Of a stretch of DNA of 64,000 bases, positions 17,259 through 25,190 are shown piece after piece. This stretch comes from Companilactobacillus kimchiensis (lineage in GTDB: Bacteria; Bacillota; Bacilli; Lactobacillales; Lactobacillaceae). Each line of letters opens with the position of its first letter. Within the stretch, counting starts at the first letter, position 1. The stretch covers positions 62,001-126,000 of the forward strand of contig NZ_JQCF01000005.1 in NCBI RefSeq assembly GCF_001438805.1, in the 5' to 3' direction. The notes under the pieces were generated by a model that searched no databases, was not told where the DNA came from, and worked only from the letters and a program-made list of their open reading frames with translations. Made by a program: the position numbers and the translations under genes.

Positions 17259-18548
17259 ATGAAGAAGTTTCTAATCAGTCTATTGTCTGTGGGGATGCTC
17301 TTGGGAATATTTGGTGAAGTAAGTTATCATACCGGTTCACCAAATGTAATGGAAGAAACAGTTCAAGCAGATACAACAAACAATAGTCAAACAATTAATT
17401 ATGAAGTTTTAAAAAGAAATTCTAATGGGTTATCAACTGAGATAAGTCCATTATTTACTAAAAGTGCAACTATTTATCCAAATAACGATGGAACTTACCG
17501 AGTAGTAATGACCGCTCGAATTAGTGATCTGACTAGTTTGGACGTTCAAACAGATGGTGGTCAAGCAATGAAGGTAACAAAGATTGATAATGATGCACAT
17601 CATTTGAACGTTAGTTTTAACATTAATAGTTTAGATGATCTAGACAGTGAAATTCCGGCAATTGTTCAAACGAGTACTTTAGGTATTAGTGGATTTGAGC
17701 ATCATGTTGATTTTTCCTTTGATAAGGATTCCTTGTTGCACCAAGGTCCAGTTAGCACCTTCGCTGATTCGTTAAATCAGATTACTAGTGCTGAAAATGA
17801 TTTGAACACGACCGCCAATAATGTTAAAAATTTAGCCGGAAATGTAAAGTCAGCCGCTGACAGTGCTAAAGATATTTTGTCGACGCCAAAGAGTGATACA
17901 ACAACTTCAACGACAACTAACAGCAGTAACGATACTGATCCAAAAACGGTTTTAAAAGAATTAACTTATAAAATTGCAAAGAATAACGGTGATGGTTCTT
18001 TGATCTCACCATACTTTACGAATACAGCTAAAGTTATGCAAAATCCTGACGGAACTTATTATGTTGAAATGACGATCAAATATCCTAAAAAATTTGGTAA
18101 CAATGCTTTTGAGCTTAATTTGATTAATAATCAAAAGCCATATAATCTAAGTTTCAGAAGTGATGGGGACAGTAATTATATTACCTTTGATTTCCCAATC
18201 AATAAGATTACAGATTTGAGTAAATCAATTCCTGGTAATATTACGATGAATATTCCAGATTTCGGTTTGAACAAGAATCTAGGATTCAATTTAAATTTTG
18301 ATAGTTTGAATCCTTCTGATTTATCTAGCCTGATGAATAGTTCTGATACGTCAGGTTTATTGTCAGATTTGAGCAGCTTGAGTAATCTTGGAGATGTTAA
18401 ACCTGCTACTTCAACAACGGATACTGAAAAAAACAAAGGAACCTTGCCACAAACTGGCAATCAAGCCAATGATATTCTAATTGTCATTGGTGGGGTGATT
18501 TTGGTCATGGTTTTGACCCTACTAAAGGGAACTTATTTGAAGGATTAA
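17259..18548 (+). CDS. LPXTG-anchored protein with two NEAT-like domains
   Basis: Surface protein, about 429 aa from the chosen ATG (17256 is also possible; AAAGGGG just upstream excludes the far start at 17208). Order: signal peptide MKKFLISLLSVGMLLGIFG, first NEAT-like domain, an Ala/Thr-rich linker, second NEAT-like domain (NDGTYRVVMTARISDL and PDGTYYVEMTIKYP mark the equivalent strands), then LPQTG, a hydrophobic helix and the tail KGTYLKD for sortase. NEAT domains bind haem in Isd-type systems through a YxxxY motif near the end; here the equivalent positions read GFEHHVDF and DFGLNKNLGF, without those tyrosines. No haem transporter or sortase gene lies nearby, so ligand and role are open. 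Confidence 0.78.
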   Translation: MKKFLISLLSVGMLLGIFGEVSYHTGSPNVMEETVQADTTNNSQTINYEVLKRNSNGLSTEISPLFTKSATIYPNNDGTYRVVMTARISDLTSLDVQTDGGQAMKVTKIDNDAHHLNVSFNINSLDDLDSEIPAIVQTSTLGISGFEHHVDFSFDKDSLLHQGPVSTFADSLNQITSAENDLNTTANNVKNLAGNVKSAADSAKDILSTPKSDTTTSTTTNSSNDTDPKTVLKELTYKIAKNNGDGSLISPYFTNTAKVMQNPDGTYYVEMTIKYPKKFGNNAFELNLINNQKPYNLSFRSDGDSNYITFDFPINKITDLSKSIPGNITMNIPDFGLNKNLGFNLNFDSLNPSDLSSLMNSSDTSGLLSDLSSLSNLGDVKPATSTTDTEKNKGTLPQTGNQANDILIVIGGVILVMVLTLLKGTYLKD

Positions 18549-18688
18549 ATAAATAGATTGTTCTGGTCGATGATTTTGACTGGAATGGTCTTTTTTTCAT
18601 CTTTCAGTCTACTAGCTTTTTTTATTTATAATAATGTGTTAATAATTATCTAACAATAAAAATATCTAACCATTTGGAAGGAGCCATT

Positions 18689-19453
18689 ATGGGGGCTATC
18701 AGTGAACGAGATATTGTCACTCTTTGTGGTCAAGTGGGTACGATTCTACTGGAAAACGGTGCGGAAACTTCACGAGTTGAAAACACGGTTGAGTATGTGG
18801 GTCGGGCTGTTGATTTACCGGTTATTTGTCACGCGACAATGACGGGTATTTTTGTTAGCTCGGAAAACAGTGCTACAACACGGATTTTTAAGGTGCGGGT
18901 TGGGGACTTTAATTTACAAAAAGTAGATGAGATCAATACTTTATCGAGAGAATTTTCTAGACATGAAATTACGTACGATGAATTAAAAAAGGAAGTAAAA
19001 CGCGTTGATACCGAAACTTTGGATTTTTCGTGGTTAACGAAGTGTATCGGCGCTGGACTAGTATCGATGCCACCAATGTTGCTGTTCAAAGCCACTTGGG
19101 GTGATTTAGCATTGGCTTTTTTCGTTGGAATACTGGGTTATGTAGCATCACAAATAGTCGCCCATCATACCAAAACACCTTATATTCCAGTGGCAGTCGG
19201 CAGTTTAGTCATTAGTTTATTAGCCAATGTTTTAGGGATTGTAGGCATTGCTCACGATGCAAATTACATTATTATCAGTGCTTTGATGCCGTTAGTTCCA
19301 GGAGTTCCAATGACTAACTCTTTGCGAGAAATTATTGAAAGAAATACTATTTCAGGAATCGTGCGGGCGACTGATGCAATTATGGCCGGAATTTCAATTG
19401 GTAGTGGCGTTATTGTCGGCCAAATTATAATTAAGTCGATTTTTGGAGGTTAA
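18689..19453 (+). CDS. Threonine/serine exporter ThrE, N-terminal part (DUF1212)
   Basis: 254 aa from ATG 18689, chosen because GGAAGGAG lies 6 nt before it. A cytoplasmic part with the family motif LENGAETSRVENTVEYVGR is followed by about five membrane segments and the conserved MPLVPGVPMTNSLREII. In many Firmicutes the ThrE exporter is split into this subunit and a smaller one, which follows here after 2 bp. Exports threonine/serine or related small amino acids. Confidence 0.85.
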   Translation: MGAISERDIVTLCGQVGTILLENGAETSRVENTVEYVGRAVDLPVICHATMTGIFVSSENSATTRIFKVRVGDFNLQKVDEINTLSREFSRHEITYDELKKEVKRVDTETLDFSWLTKCIGAGLVSMPPMLLFKATWGDLALAFFVGILGYVASQIVAHHTKTPYIPVAVGSLVISLLANVLGIVGIAHDANYIIISALMPLVPGVPMTNSLREIIERNTISGIVRATDAIMAGISIGSGVIVGQIIIKSIFGG

Positions 19454-19455
19454 TT

Positions 19456-19923
19456 ATGATGGAAATAGTTTATGGATTTATTTTTGGATTTTTATCCAGT
19501 GTTGGCTTTGGCATCATCACTAATAATCCCCGTCGAACACTGATACCGGCTGGATTGGTCGGAGCTATTGCTTGGATCGTTTATATTATTGTCGGTTGGT
19601 ACAATCACGGATTGATTATGCCCAATCTCTTAGGAGCAGTCGTGATTGGTTTATTAGGAAATCTTTGTGCAATTTTAGTTCGGGCACCAGTTAATATTTT
19701 TTACGTACCTTGTTTGGTTTCATTAGTTCCCGGAGCAATCCTTTATGATAGTATGAAAAATTTTACTTTAGGCAATGATAATGCCGCTTTTGTAGGGTTT
19801 GTTAAAGCTTTAACAGTAGGAATGTCATTGGCAATTGGTTTTATTATCGCCGAAGCCATTGCTAACAAAATTTATCCACCATTAAAGAAACGGTTAGCTC
19901 AACGTGAAAATGATAAGAAATAA
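19456..19923 (+). CDS. Threonine/serine exporter ThrE, C-terminal part (DUF3815)
   Basis: 155 aa with about five membrane helices and the signature SLVPGAILYDSM, equivalent to the VPG motif of the N-terminal subunit. Start is ATG 19456 or the adjacent ATG 19459. It probably forms a two-chain exporter with the preceding product, being encoded 2 bp downstream. Confidence 0.83.
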   Translation: MMEIVYGFIFGFLSSVGFGIITNNPRRTLIPAGLVGAIAWIVYIIVGWYNHGLIMPNLLGAVVIGLLGNLCAILVRAPVNIFYVPCLVSLVPGAILYDSMKNFTLGNDNAAFVGFVKALTVGMSLAIGFIIAEAIANKIYPPLKKRLAQRENDKK

Positions 19924-19959
19924 TTTAGTTAGAGCATAAATCAACGGAGTTGGTATTAG

Positions 19960-20009
19960 ACTGCTGTCTTCCACTGCTGAGCCCCCGAATTGCTCTCACT
20001 CCAGATTAG
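19960..20009 (+). repeat. Truncated copy D of the structured repeat
   Basis: ACTGCTGTCTTCCA (19960-19973) equals the left terminus. GCTGAGCCC (19976-19984) and ACTCCAGATTAG (19998-20009) equal the right side of copy A. The centre is deleted. Confidence 0.55.
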
Positions 20010-20088
20010 AATGATTGTTTCTATTTTTAGTAATCTAAATTAATTTATTAGTTTCTAGCTTATTTAGTTCTATCTCAATGACAAAAAA

Positions 20089-20126
20089 GTCCATATTATC
20101 TGACGTTATGATCAGTTAATATGGGC
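20089..20126 (+). terminator. Hairpin downstream of the ThrE genes
   Basis: 15-bp arms, GTCCATATTA... / ...TAATATGGGC, with a G-U wobble in the plus-strand RNA. There is no proper U-run after it, so the terminator function is uncertain. The rest of 19924-20235 holds no gene. Confidence 0.4.
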
Positions 20127-20235
20127 TATTTGTGCTGAAAATGTATGTAAATCTCCAAAACTTGATAAGCATCAATTTTTTAATTACCCAACCCCAGTAG
20201 AATAAGTCTTGTAAGTTAGAGGAGAGGTAAAGACG

Positions 20236-22146
20236 ATGATTAAATTAAATATATGGATTTCAAAACATCAAAATAAAATCACAGCCGCAATCGCTATCCT
20301 GATTGCTTTAAGTTTAGTTTCAGATTACTTGATCAAATTACCAATTGCCGCCACGGTCTTCATGATCGTAGCCAGTATTCTTGGAGCGATTCCGATTGCA
20401 CTCCACGCGTTCTCAGCCTTGAAGAATAAAGTTATTAGTATTGAACTATTGGTAACAATCGCCGTTATCGGGGCTTTTATTATCGGTGAATATGAAGAAT
20501 CAGCTGTTGTTACTTTCTTATTCCTATTCGGTAATTATTTGGAACAAAAGACCTTGGAAAAGACTCGCTCTTCAGTTAAGAGTTTAACTAAGATGGCACC
20601 AACAACGGCTGAATTAGTTAATGACGATGGTCAAACTGAAACAGTCGATGTTGATGATTTGGACGAAGGTGACCATGTTTTAGTTAAACCAGGTGGTCAA
20701 ATTCCTGTTGATGGCAAAATTATTAACGGAACTGGTTATATGAATGAAGCTTCAATTACGGGTGAATCAACCCCAGCTAAAAAGGGTATCGGTGACAAAG
20801 TTTTTGCTGGTTCCTTGACTGACAATGGAACAATTACCGTCGAAACAACTTCTGTCGGTGAAGATACTACTTTTGGTAAAATCATCGAATTAGTTGAAGA
20901 AGCTCAAGATAGTCAATCACCTGCTGCTCGTTTTATTGATAAATTTGCAACTTATTACACACCAGCTGTTTTGATTATCGGTATCTTAGTTTGGATCTTC
21001 ACCCAAGATTTCCCATTAGCAATTACAGTCCTAGTTCTCGGATGCCCCGGTGCTTTGGTAATCGGTGCGCCAGTTTCAAACGTTGCCGGAATTGGTAATG
21101 GTGCCAAGAATGGTATCTTGATGAAAGGTGGCAATGCTGTCGATAGTTTTGCACATGTGGATACTTTAGTGCTTGATAAAACTGGTACTTTGACGACTGG
21201 TCAGATGTCGGTCACAGATGTGGATAACTTTGGCGAAGATAAAGAGTCCATGTTAGGTCTGTTATCCGCTGTGGAAAAAACTTCTGATCATCCATTAGGC
21301 CAAGCTATTGTTAAGTATATTAATGATTTGGGCATCACTAAAACACCAAAATTACCTGAACTAGATACTGTTAAGGGCCAGGGGTTAGTTGGTTCAATGA
21401 ATGATACACAACTCTTGGTTGGTAACGAACGTTTAATGAAAGCCAATCAGGTTGAAATCACAACTGCTCAAAGAAAAGCTATCGATGCGCGCATGAATGA
21501 TGGTGATTCTGTTGTCTTGATGGCAATGGATCAAAAATTACGTTTGGTAGTTGGGGTCAATGATCAATTAAGACCTGATGCCAAATCCGGATTACAAGCA
21601 TTGAAAGATGCTGGTTTAAAACGAATCGTGATGTTGACTGGTGATAATAAAGTCGCTGCTCAACGTGTCGCTGACAGATTACCAATTGATGAAGTTCACG
21701 CAGAACTATTGCCTGAAGATAAAGTTGAATTTGTTAAGAAGTTCCAAAAGGAAGGAAGTACCGTCGCTTTCGTTGGTGATGGTATCAATGATAGTCCTTC
21801 ACTTGCTACAGCTGATATTGGAGTTGGTATGGGTACTGGAACAGATGTTGCCATCGAAACGGCCGATATTATTCTAGTTAAATCTAGTTTTAAAGCTTTG
21901 GCTCACGCTTATGTTTTGGCTAAGAAAACAACTGCCAATACCAAAGAAAATATCATCATTGCTGTTGGTACCGTAGCCTTACTATTACTCGGTTTGATCG
22001 TGGGAGTAATTCACATGGGTAGTGGCATGTTTGTTCATGAAATCAGTATTCTAGTCGTAATTTTCAATGCAATGAGATTAATTAAAAATAAACCGGCAAA
22101 ACTTGATTCAAATCAAGTTCTGAAACCTGCCGACCAATTAAGATAG
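20236..22146 (+). CDS. P1B-type heavy-metal ATPase with CPG motif
   Basis: Membrane metal pump, 636 aa. Visible: helices 1-4, actuator loop TGES (about 175-178), the membrane metal motif GCPGALVIGAPVSN (C270-P271-G272), phosphorylation site DKTGTLT (D314), the P1B signature SDHPLGQAI, hinge GDGINDSPSLA, and the last helices with HEISILVVIFNAMRLI. The usual CPC of Cu/Zn/Cd pumps is CPG here, and there is no N-terminal HMA domain; a separate one is encoded by the next gene. The metal cannot be named. First gene of a metal cluster ending with a Crp/Fnr regulator; GGAGAGG precedes the ATG. Confidence 0.88.
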   Translation: MIKLNIWISKHQNKITAAIAILIALSLVSDYLIKLPIAATVFMIVASILGAIPIALHAFSALKNKVISIELLVTIAVIGAFIIGEYEESAVVTFLFLFGNYLEQKTLEKTRSSVKSLTKMAPTTAELVNDDGQTETVDVDDLDEGDHVLVKPGGQIPVDGKIINGTGYMNEASITGESTPAKKGIGDKVFAGSLTDNGTITVETTSVGEDTTFGKIIELVEEAQDSQSPAARFIDKFATYYTPAVLIIGILVWIFTQDFPLAITVLVLGCPGALVIGAPVSNVAGIGNGAKNGILMKGGNAVDSFAHVDTLVLDKTGTLTTGQMSVTDVDNFGEDKESMLGLLSAVEKTSDHPLGQAIVKYINDLGITKTPKLPELDTVKGQGLVGSMNDTQLLVGNERLMKANQVEITTAQRKAIDARMNDGDSVVLMAMDQKLRLVVGVNDQLRPDAKSGLQALKDAGLKRIVMLTGDNKVAAQRVADRLPIDEVHAELLPEDKVEFVKKFQKEGSTVAFVGDGINDSPSLATADIGVGMGTGTDVAIETADIILVKSSFKALAHAYVLAKKTTANTKENIIIAVGTVALLLLGLIVGVIHMGSGMFVHEISILVVIFNAMRLIKNKPAKLDSNQVLKPADQLR

Positions 22147-22149
22147 TAT

Positions 22150-22280
22150 TTGTAAGTTAAACAAGCAAGTGATTTTCGAATTACTTGCGAGCTGTAAGTG
22201 CTTCAACTTTGGAACATTTACAGCTCGTGGGTATTTGAAACTTCACTAGCAAGGATCTAAGAAATATGGAGGAATCAATT
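22150..22280 (+). promoter_or_regulatory. Structured leader before the metal-binding protein gene
   Basis: TTGTAAGTTA (22150-22159) repeats exactly the 10-mer found before the ATPase gene (20209-20218). Two hairpins follow: GCAAGT.../...ACTTGC (22165-22188) and the perfect 9-bp GAGCTGTAA / TTACAGCTC (22189-22226). No U-run follows the second. A GGAGG at 22268-22272 serves the ATG at 22281. Known metal boxes such as TACANNTGTA of CopY were not found. Confidence 0.4.
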
Positions 22281-22511
22281 ATGGCAAAAGCAATTTTACA
22301 ATTAGGCGAATTAACTTGCCCATCATGTATGACAAAAATTCAAAAGGCTGTTGAAAATCAAGCCGGTGTTTCAAACGTCAAGGTTCTCTTCAATGCTGGT
22401 AAAGTTAGAGCTGATTTTGATGAAAGCCAAACTTCCGCTGAAGAATTATCAAATGTGATCAAAGATTTAGGATATGAAGTATTAAAAGTTAAAGTTAAGG
22501 AGATTGCCTAA
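22281..22511 (+). CDS. Heavy-metal-associated (HMA) domain protein, CopZ-like
   Basis: 76-aa ferredoxin-fold metal carrier. The metal site is C13-x-x-C16 in GELTCPSCMTKIQKAV, which lacks the usual MxC methionine. The rest follows the HMA pattern (GVSNVKVLFNAGKVRADFD, LSNVIKDLGYEV). The ATG at 22281 sits 8 nt after GGAGG; the earlier in-frame ATG at 22266 overlaps that site. It presumably supplies metal to the ATPase, which has no such domain of its own. Its stop overlaps the next start (TAATG). Confidence 0.85.
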   Translation: MAKAILQLGELTCPSCMTKIQKAVENQAGVSNVKVLFNAGKVRADFDESQTSAEELSNVIKDLGYEVLKVKVKEIA

Positions 22512-23065
22512 TGACTGAATTAACAATCGAGGAAAAATTTACCGCTGAACAAAAACAAGCTGATGCTGATCACCACAAACCTACTGCTGGTGCGATGACT
22601 GGTCACATTGTTGCTAATCATTTCTTATTAAATATCAAATTGCACCAATTAGAATGGTTCATTAAGGGCGCTAACGCCGAGAATTACAAAGCTGTTTTAG
22701 GACAAACTATCACTGACAACAACGCTTGGTATGATAAAATAGCCGATGAATTGTTGGATGAGGGCGAGCTTCCTCCTTCTACTGTGAAAGAATATTCTGA
22801 CTACGCTATGATCGAAGAAGATGGCAAGAATAAATACTTGGACGCTGAAGCAATGCTCCAAACTGTTGTTAATGATTTCAATACTGACAATATGTTTGTT
22901 ACGCGTGCTATCAAGTTGGCTGAAAATGAAGATCGTCCATTCATGGCACAATTGTTGGTTCAACTATTAGGTTTTAACAATCATCAAATCAGAATCTATC
23001 AAGCTCTTCTTGGAAAGACTGCTCGAGAAGGCTTTGAAGAAGAAGATGATGAAGACTTTGACTAA
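22511..23065 (+). CDS. Dps/ferritin-like protein
   Basis: 184 aa, four-helix ferritin-like fold. The first helix holds NHFLLNIKLHQLEWFIKGANAENYK, equivalent to the Dps segment with the ferroxidase His followed by W..KG; a later helix holds DNNAWYDKIADELLDEGELP, equivalent to the Dps D...AERxxxLGxxP region. The second typical His (HQYHW) is Glu here, so iron oxidation may be weak or altered. The C-terminus is a run of acidic residues. Translationally coupled to the HMA protein and followed by the regulator after 13 bp: likely a metal storage or protection role. Confidence 0.75.
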   Translation: MTELTIEEKFTAEQKQADADHHKPTAGAMTGHIVANHFLLNIKLHQLEWFIKGANAENYKAVLGQTITDNNAWYDKIADELLDEGELPPSTVKEYSDYAMIEEDGKNKYLDAEAMLQTVVNDFNTDNMFVTRAIKLAENEDRPFMAQLLVQLLGFNNHQIRIYQALLGKTAREGFEEEDDEDFD

Positions 23066-23078
23066 GGAGAATTAGTTA

Positions 23079-23765
23079 ATGGGAAAATTAGCGCATGACC
23101 ACACCGCAGAGGATTGTGTTGAATTAGTAACGATCTTTCAAAATTTAGCAAAGGTTGATCTGGAGACAGTGGCAACTTTGGTGACTCACCATCACTACAA
23201 AAATGGCGAATATCTTTTCTCTGCCGGTGATACTGCCGATTCGTTGATCATCGTGGCACATGGTCAGGCGAAAGTTTTCCAAATGTCTGCAAATGGTAAG
23301 GAACAGATGTTACGAGTCTTGCAGACAGGTGATTTTGATGGTGAGGCCGCTTTGTTCTCTAATTCAGAACACAACAGTTTTGCCCAAGCCCTGATGGATA
23401 CTGATGTTTGTCAGATATCTCGTCAAGACTTCCAAAAATTGATGCAAGAAACTCCTGAAATGGCAGTGAATATGGTCAATGCCTTGGGAAGACGAATTTC
23501 TGAGCTGGAACAACAGAACACGGAAGTTACGACTGCCAGTGTTGAAAGTCGTTTAGCTAGTTATTTGTTGGAAACTAGTGCGGGACTTGATGAGGAAATA
23601 TTCACTTTACCATTGAAGAAGAAAGATATCGCAACTTATTTAGGTACTACGCCTGAGACCATAAGTCGTAAGTTAACAGCTTTGGCCAATCAGGGTATGA
23701 TTCAAAAAATCAGTAATAATAAATTTAAAATCTTAGACAGTGATCGATTGATGATGATCGATTAA
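23079..23765 (+). CDS. Crp/Fnr-family regulator, FLP type
   Basis: 228 aa: cyclic-nucleotide-binding-fold sensor (about 20-140), dimer helix, and Crp-type helix-turn-helix with KKDIATYLGTTPETISRKLTALANQGMI. There is no iron-sulfur cysteine cluster. Instead it has exactly two suitably placed cysteines, C13 (AEDCVELVTIF) and C111 (DTDVCQIS), the same arrangement as the redox-switching dithiol of lactobacillar FLP. Last gene of the ATPase-HMA-Dps cluster, which it probably controls in response to metal or oxidative stress. Confidence 0.82.
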   Translation: MGKLAHDHTAEDCVELVTIFQNLAKVDLETVATLVTHHHYKNGEYLFSAGDTADSLIIVAHGQAKVFQMSANGKEQMLRVLQTGDFDGEAALFSNSEHNSFAQALMDTDVCQISRQDFQKLMQETPEMAVNMVNALGRRISELEQQNTEVTTASVESRLASYLLETSAGLDEEIFTLPLKKKDIATYLGTTPETISRKLTALANQGMIQKISNNKFKILDSDRLMMID

Positions 23766-23767
23766 AT

Positions 23768-23803
23768 AGAAATACCGATTTCCTACTGGAAATCGGTATT
23801 TCT
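23768..23803 (+). terminator. Terminator after the metal cluster
   Basis: A perfect 16-bp stem AGAAATACCGATTTCC with a 4-nt loop is followed by a short T-rich stretch. Confidence 0.75.
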
Positions 23804-23845
23804 TTGTTTTAAAGTAAGTAAGATGTTACAAGTAACATTAATATA

Positions 23846-23874
23846 TTAATATTTAGAAATATATATCTTATAAT
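23846..23874 (+). promoter_or_regulatory. Promoter of the exosortase G locus
   Basis: TTAATA (23846-23851), 17 bp, TATAAT (23869-23874), about 40 bp before the first gene. Confidence 0.5.
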
Positions 23875-23914
23875 CGGGATAGATTGAATTTAGTAAACAA
23901 CTTATGGGGGAATT

Positions 23915-24601
23915 ATGCGTAAAATATTTTTCGCATTATTAATTGTTTTAGGAATATCCAGTTTTAGTATATCAACTGTGGTTGAGGCCGAATCAACTAC
24001 TAATATCAAAACTGCCAATAACATTTATCATATTAAAATTGATGGTAAATTTAGTGATTGGGATGATACTCACAAAACGGATATTGGGTATGATTGGGAT
24101 AAAATCATCAAACAAGGTGTCTTATTAGCGGACGATAAAAATATGTATATGTACATAAATATGTCTAAAAATAACAATGGTGATGCACCACTACAAGAGA
24201 ACACCTATAAATTTACTATAGCAAATAAGGAATATAATGTGGATTTTAGAAGTGTCGCTGGAATGAAAAACAACGAAACTAAAAATGTTCGTGTTGATGT
24301 CTGGGGTCCGACATATAATGGTGCTGTGAAATCAGCTGATGCTAAAGTTCACCGGACTATTAAAAATGGTCATATACATGATATTTTGGAAACTAGAATT
24401 CCCTTTGCAGGAATCAAAGCTCCTGTTGCTGCTAGTCAGGATATAACAATGTATGCAACTAATTTAGGTCCCCAAAAGTTAAAAGTAACTGGTGGGAGTA
24501 CTGGTCCAGTTGTTTTAGCAATCATCGGATTTGCGATTGCTTTATTTGCTGTAATTAAAGTGCCAAAGATGAGAAAAGCTAGGAAGGTAATTAATAAATA
24601 G
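23915..24601 (+). CDS. Firmicu-CTERM secreted protein, substrate of XrtG
   Basis: 228 aa. A signal peptide (MRKIFFALLIVLGISSFS, cleavage near VEA-ES) leads into a beta-rich domain opening IKIDGKFSDWDDTHKTDIGYDW, which resembles the CBM9/DOMON-like 'DGxxxDW' start. The C-terminus has a GGSTGP motif, a hydrophobic helix and a basic tail (VPKMRKARKVINK), the layout of the Firmicu-CTERM sorting signal (TIGR04145) always found with exosortase XrtG. The next four genes are that system. GGGGGA precedes the ATG. What the domain binds is unknown. Confidence 0.82.
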   Translation: MRKIFFALLIVLGISSFSISTVVEAESTTNIKTANNIYHIKIDGKFSDWDDTHKTDIGYDWDKIIKQGVLLADDKNMYMYINMSKNNNGDAPLQENTYKFTIANKEYNVDFRSVAGMKNNETKNVRVDVWGPTYNGAVKSADAKVHRTIKNGHIHDILETRIPFAGIKAPVAASQDITMYATNLGPQKLKVTGGSTGPVVLAIIGFAIALFAVIKVPKMRKARKVINK

Positions 24602-24635
24602 TTATTTATTCTTTGGAATAATAATCTGGTTATAT

Positions 24636-25190
24636 ATGCTGTCAGTTTTGAAACGCGCTAAACTGACGGCTTTTTCTTTTATAGTTGGTAGTATTGGGTT
24701 CTTTTTCATCTTGATGGCGTTAAGTACCCCTTACTGGATCTGGTTTTTTACTCATGCAGTGATTTATGGAGTAGCTGGCATAGGAAATTTGACCCATATC
24801 TGTCAGGTATTACCCGAATATGGAATAGTTTATATAATAAATTCAATGGAACCAGTAACCATGACAATTGATTATGAATGTTCAGGAATAATTGAGACGA
24901 TGGCTTTTATTGGTTTATTAGCATTCTATCCAACATATTCCCGCAAAGAAAAAGTTTTTTATATCATATTAGGGACATTATGGATTTATTTGTCTAACGT
25001 GATTCGATTATTGATTGTCGTTATTATAGTACATTTGGGTGGCGGATCGGTTTATTATTTGGCACATACAATTATCGGCAGAATAGTATTTTATTTATTG
25101 ATCATTATGTTATATTACAATGTCTTCACCTATTCCAGTTTATCTCAGGGAATCTATAAAACTTTTAAGGAAAGAATAAAACGTATATGA
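24636..25190 (+). CDS. xrtG: Exosortase family protein XrtG
   Basis: 184-aa multi-spanning membrane transpeptidase of the exosortase/archaeosortase family. The catalytic triad expected for the family is present: C82 in IDYECSGIIET, R124 in YLSNVIRLLIV and H144 in YYLAHTIIGR. It should cleave the Firmicu-CTERM signal of the preceding product and transfer the protein to an unknown acceptor. The ATG at 24636 has no good ribosome site, so a different start in the first 10 codons is possible. Ends overlapping the glycosyltransferase gene by 4 bp. Confidence 0.88.
   Translation: MLSVLKRAKLTAFSFIVGSIGFFFILMALSTPYWIWFFTHAVIYGVAGIGNLTHICQVLPEYGIVYIINSMEPVTMTIDYECSGIIETMAFIGLLAFYPTYSRKEKVFYIILGTLWIYLSNVIRLLIVVIIVHLGGGSVYYLAHTIIGRIVFYLLIIMLYYNVFTYSSLSQGIYKTFKERIKRI

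Noticed and set aside
20130-20235. CopY-type copper operator before the P1B ATPase
   Set aside because: No TACANNTGTA motif was found upstream of the ATPase or HMA gene, so copper control cannot be claimed.
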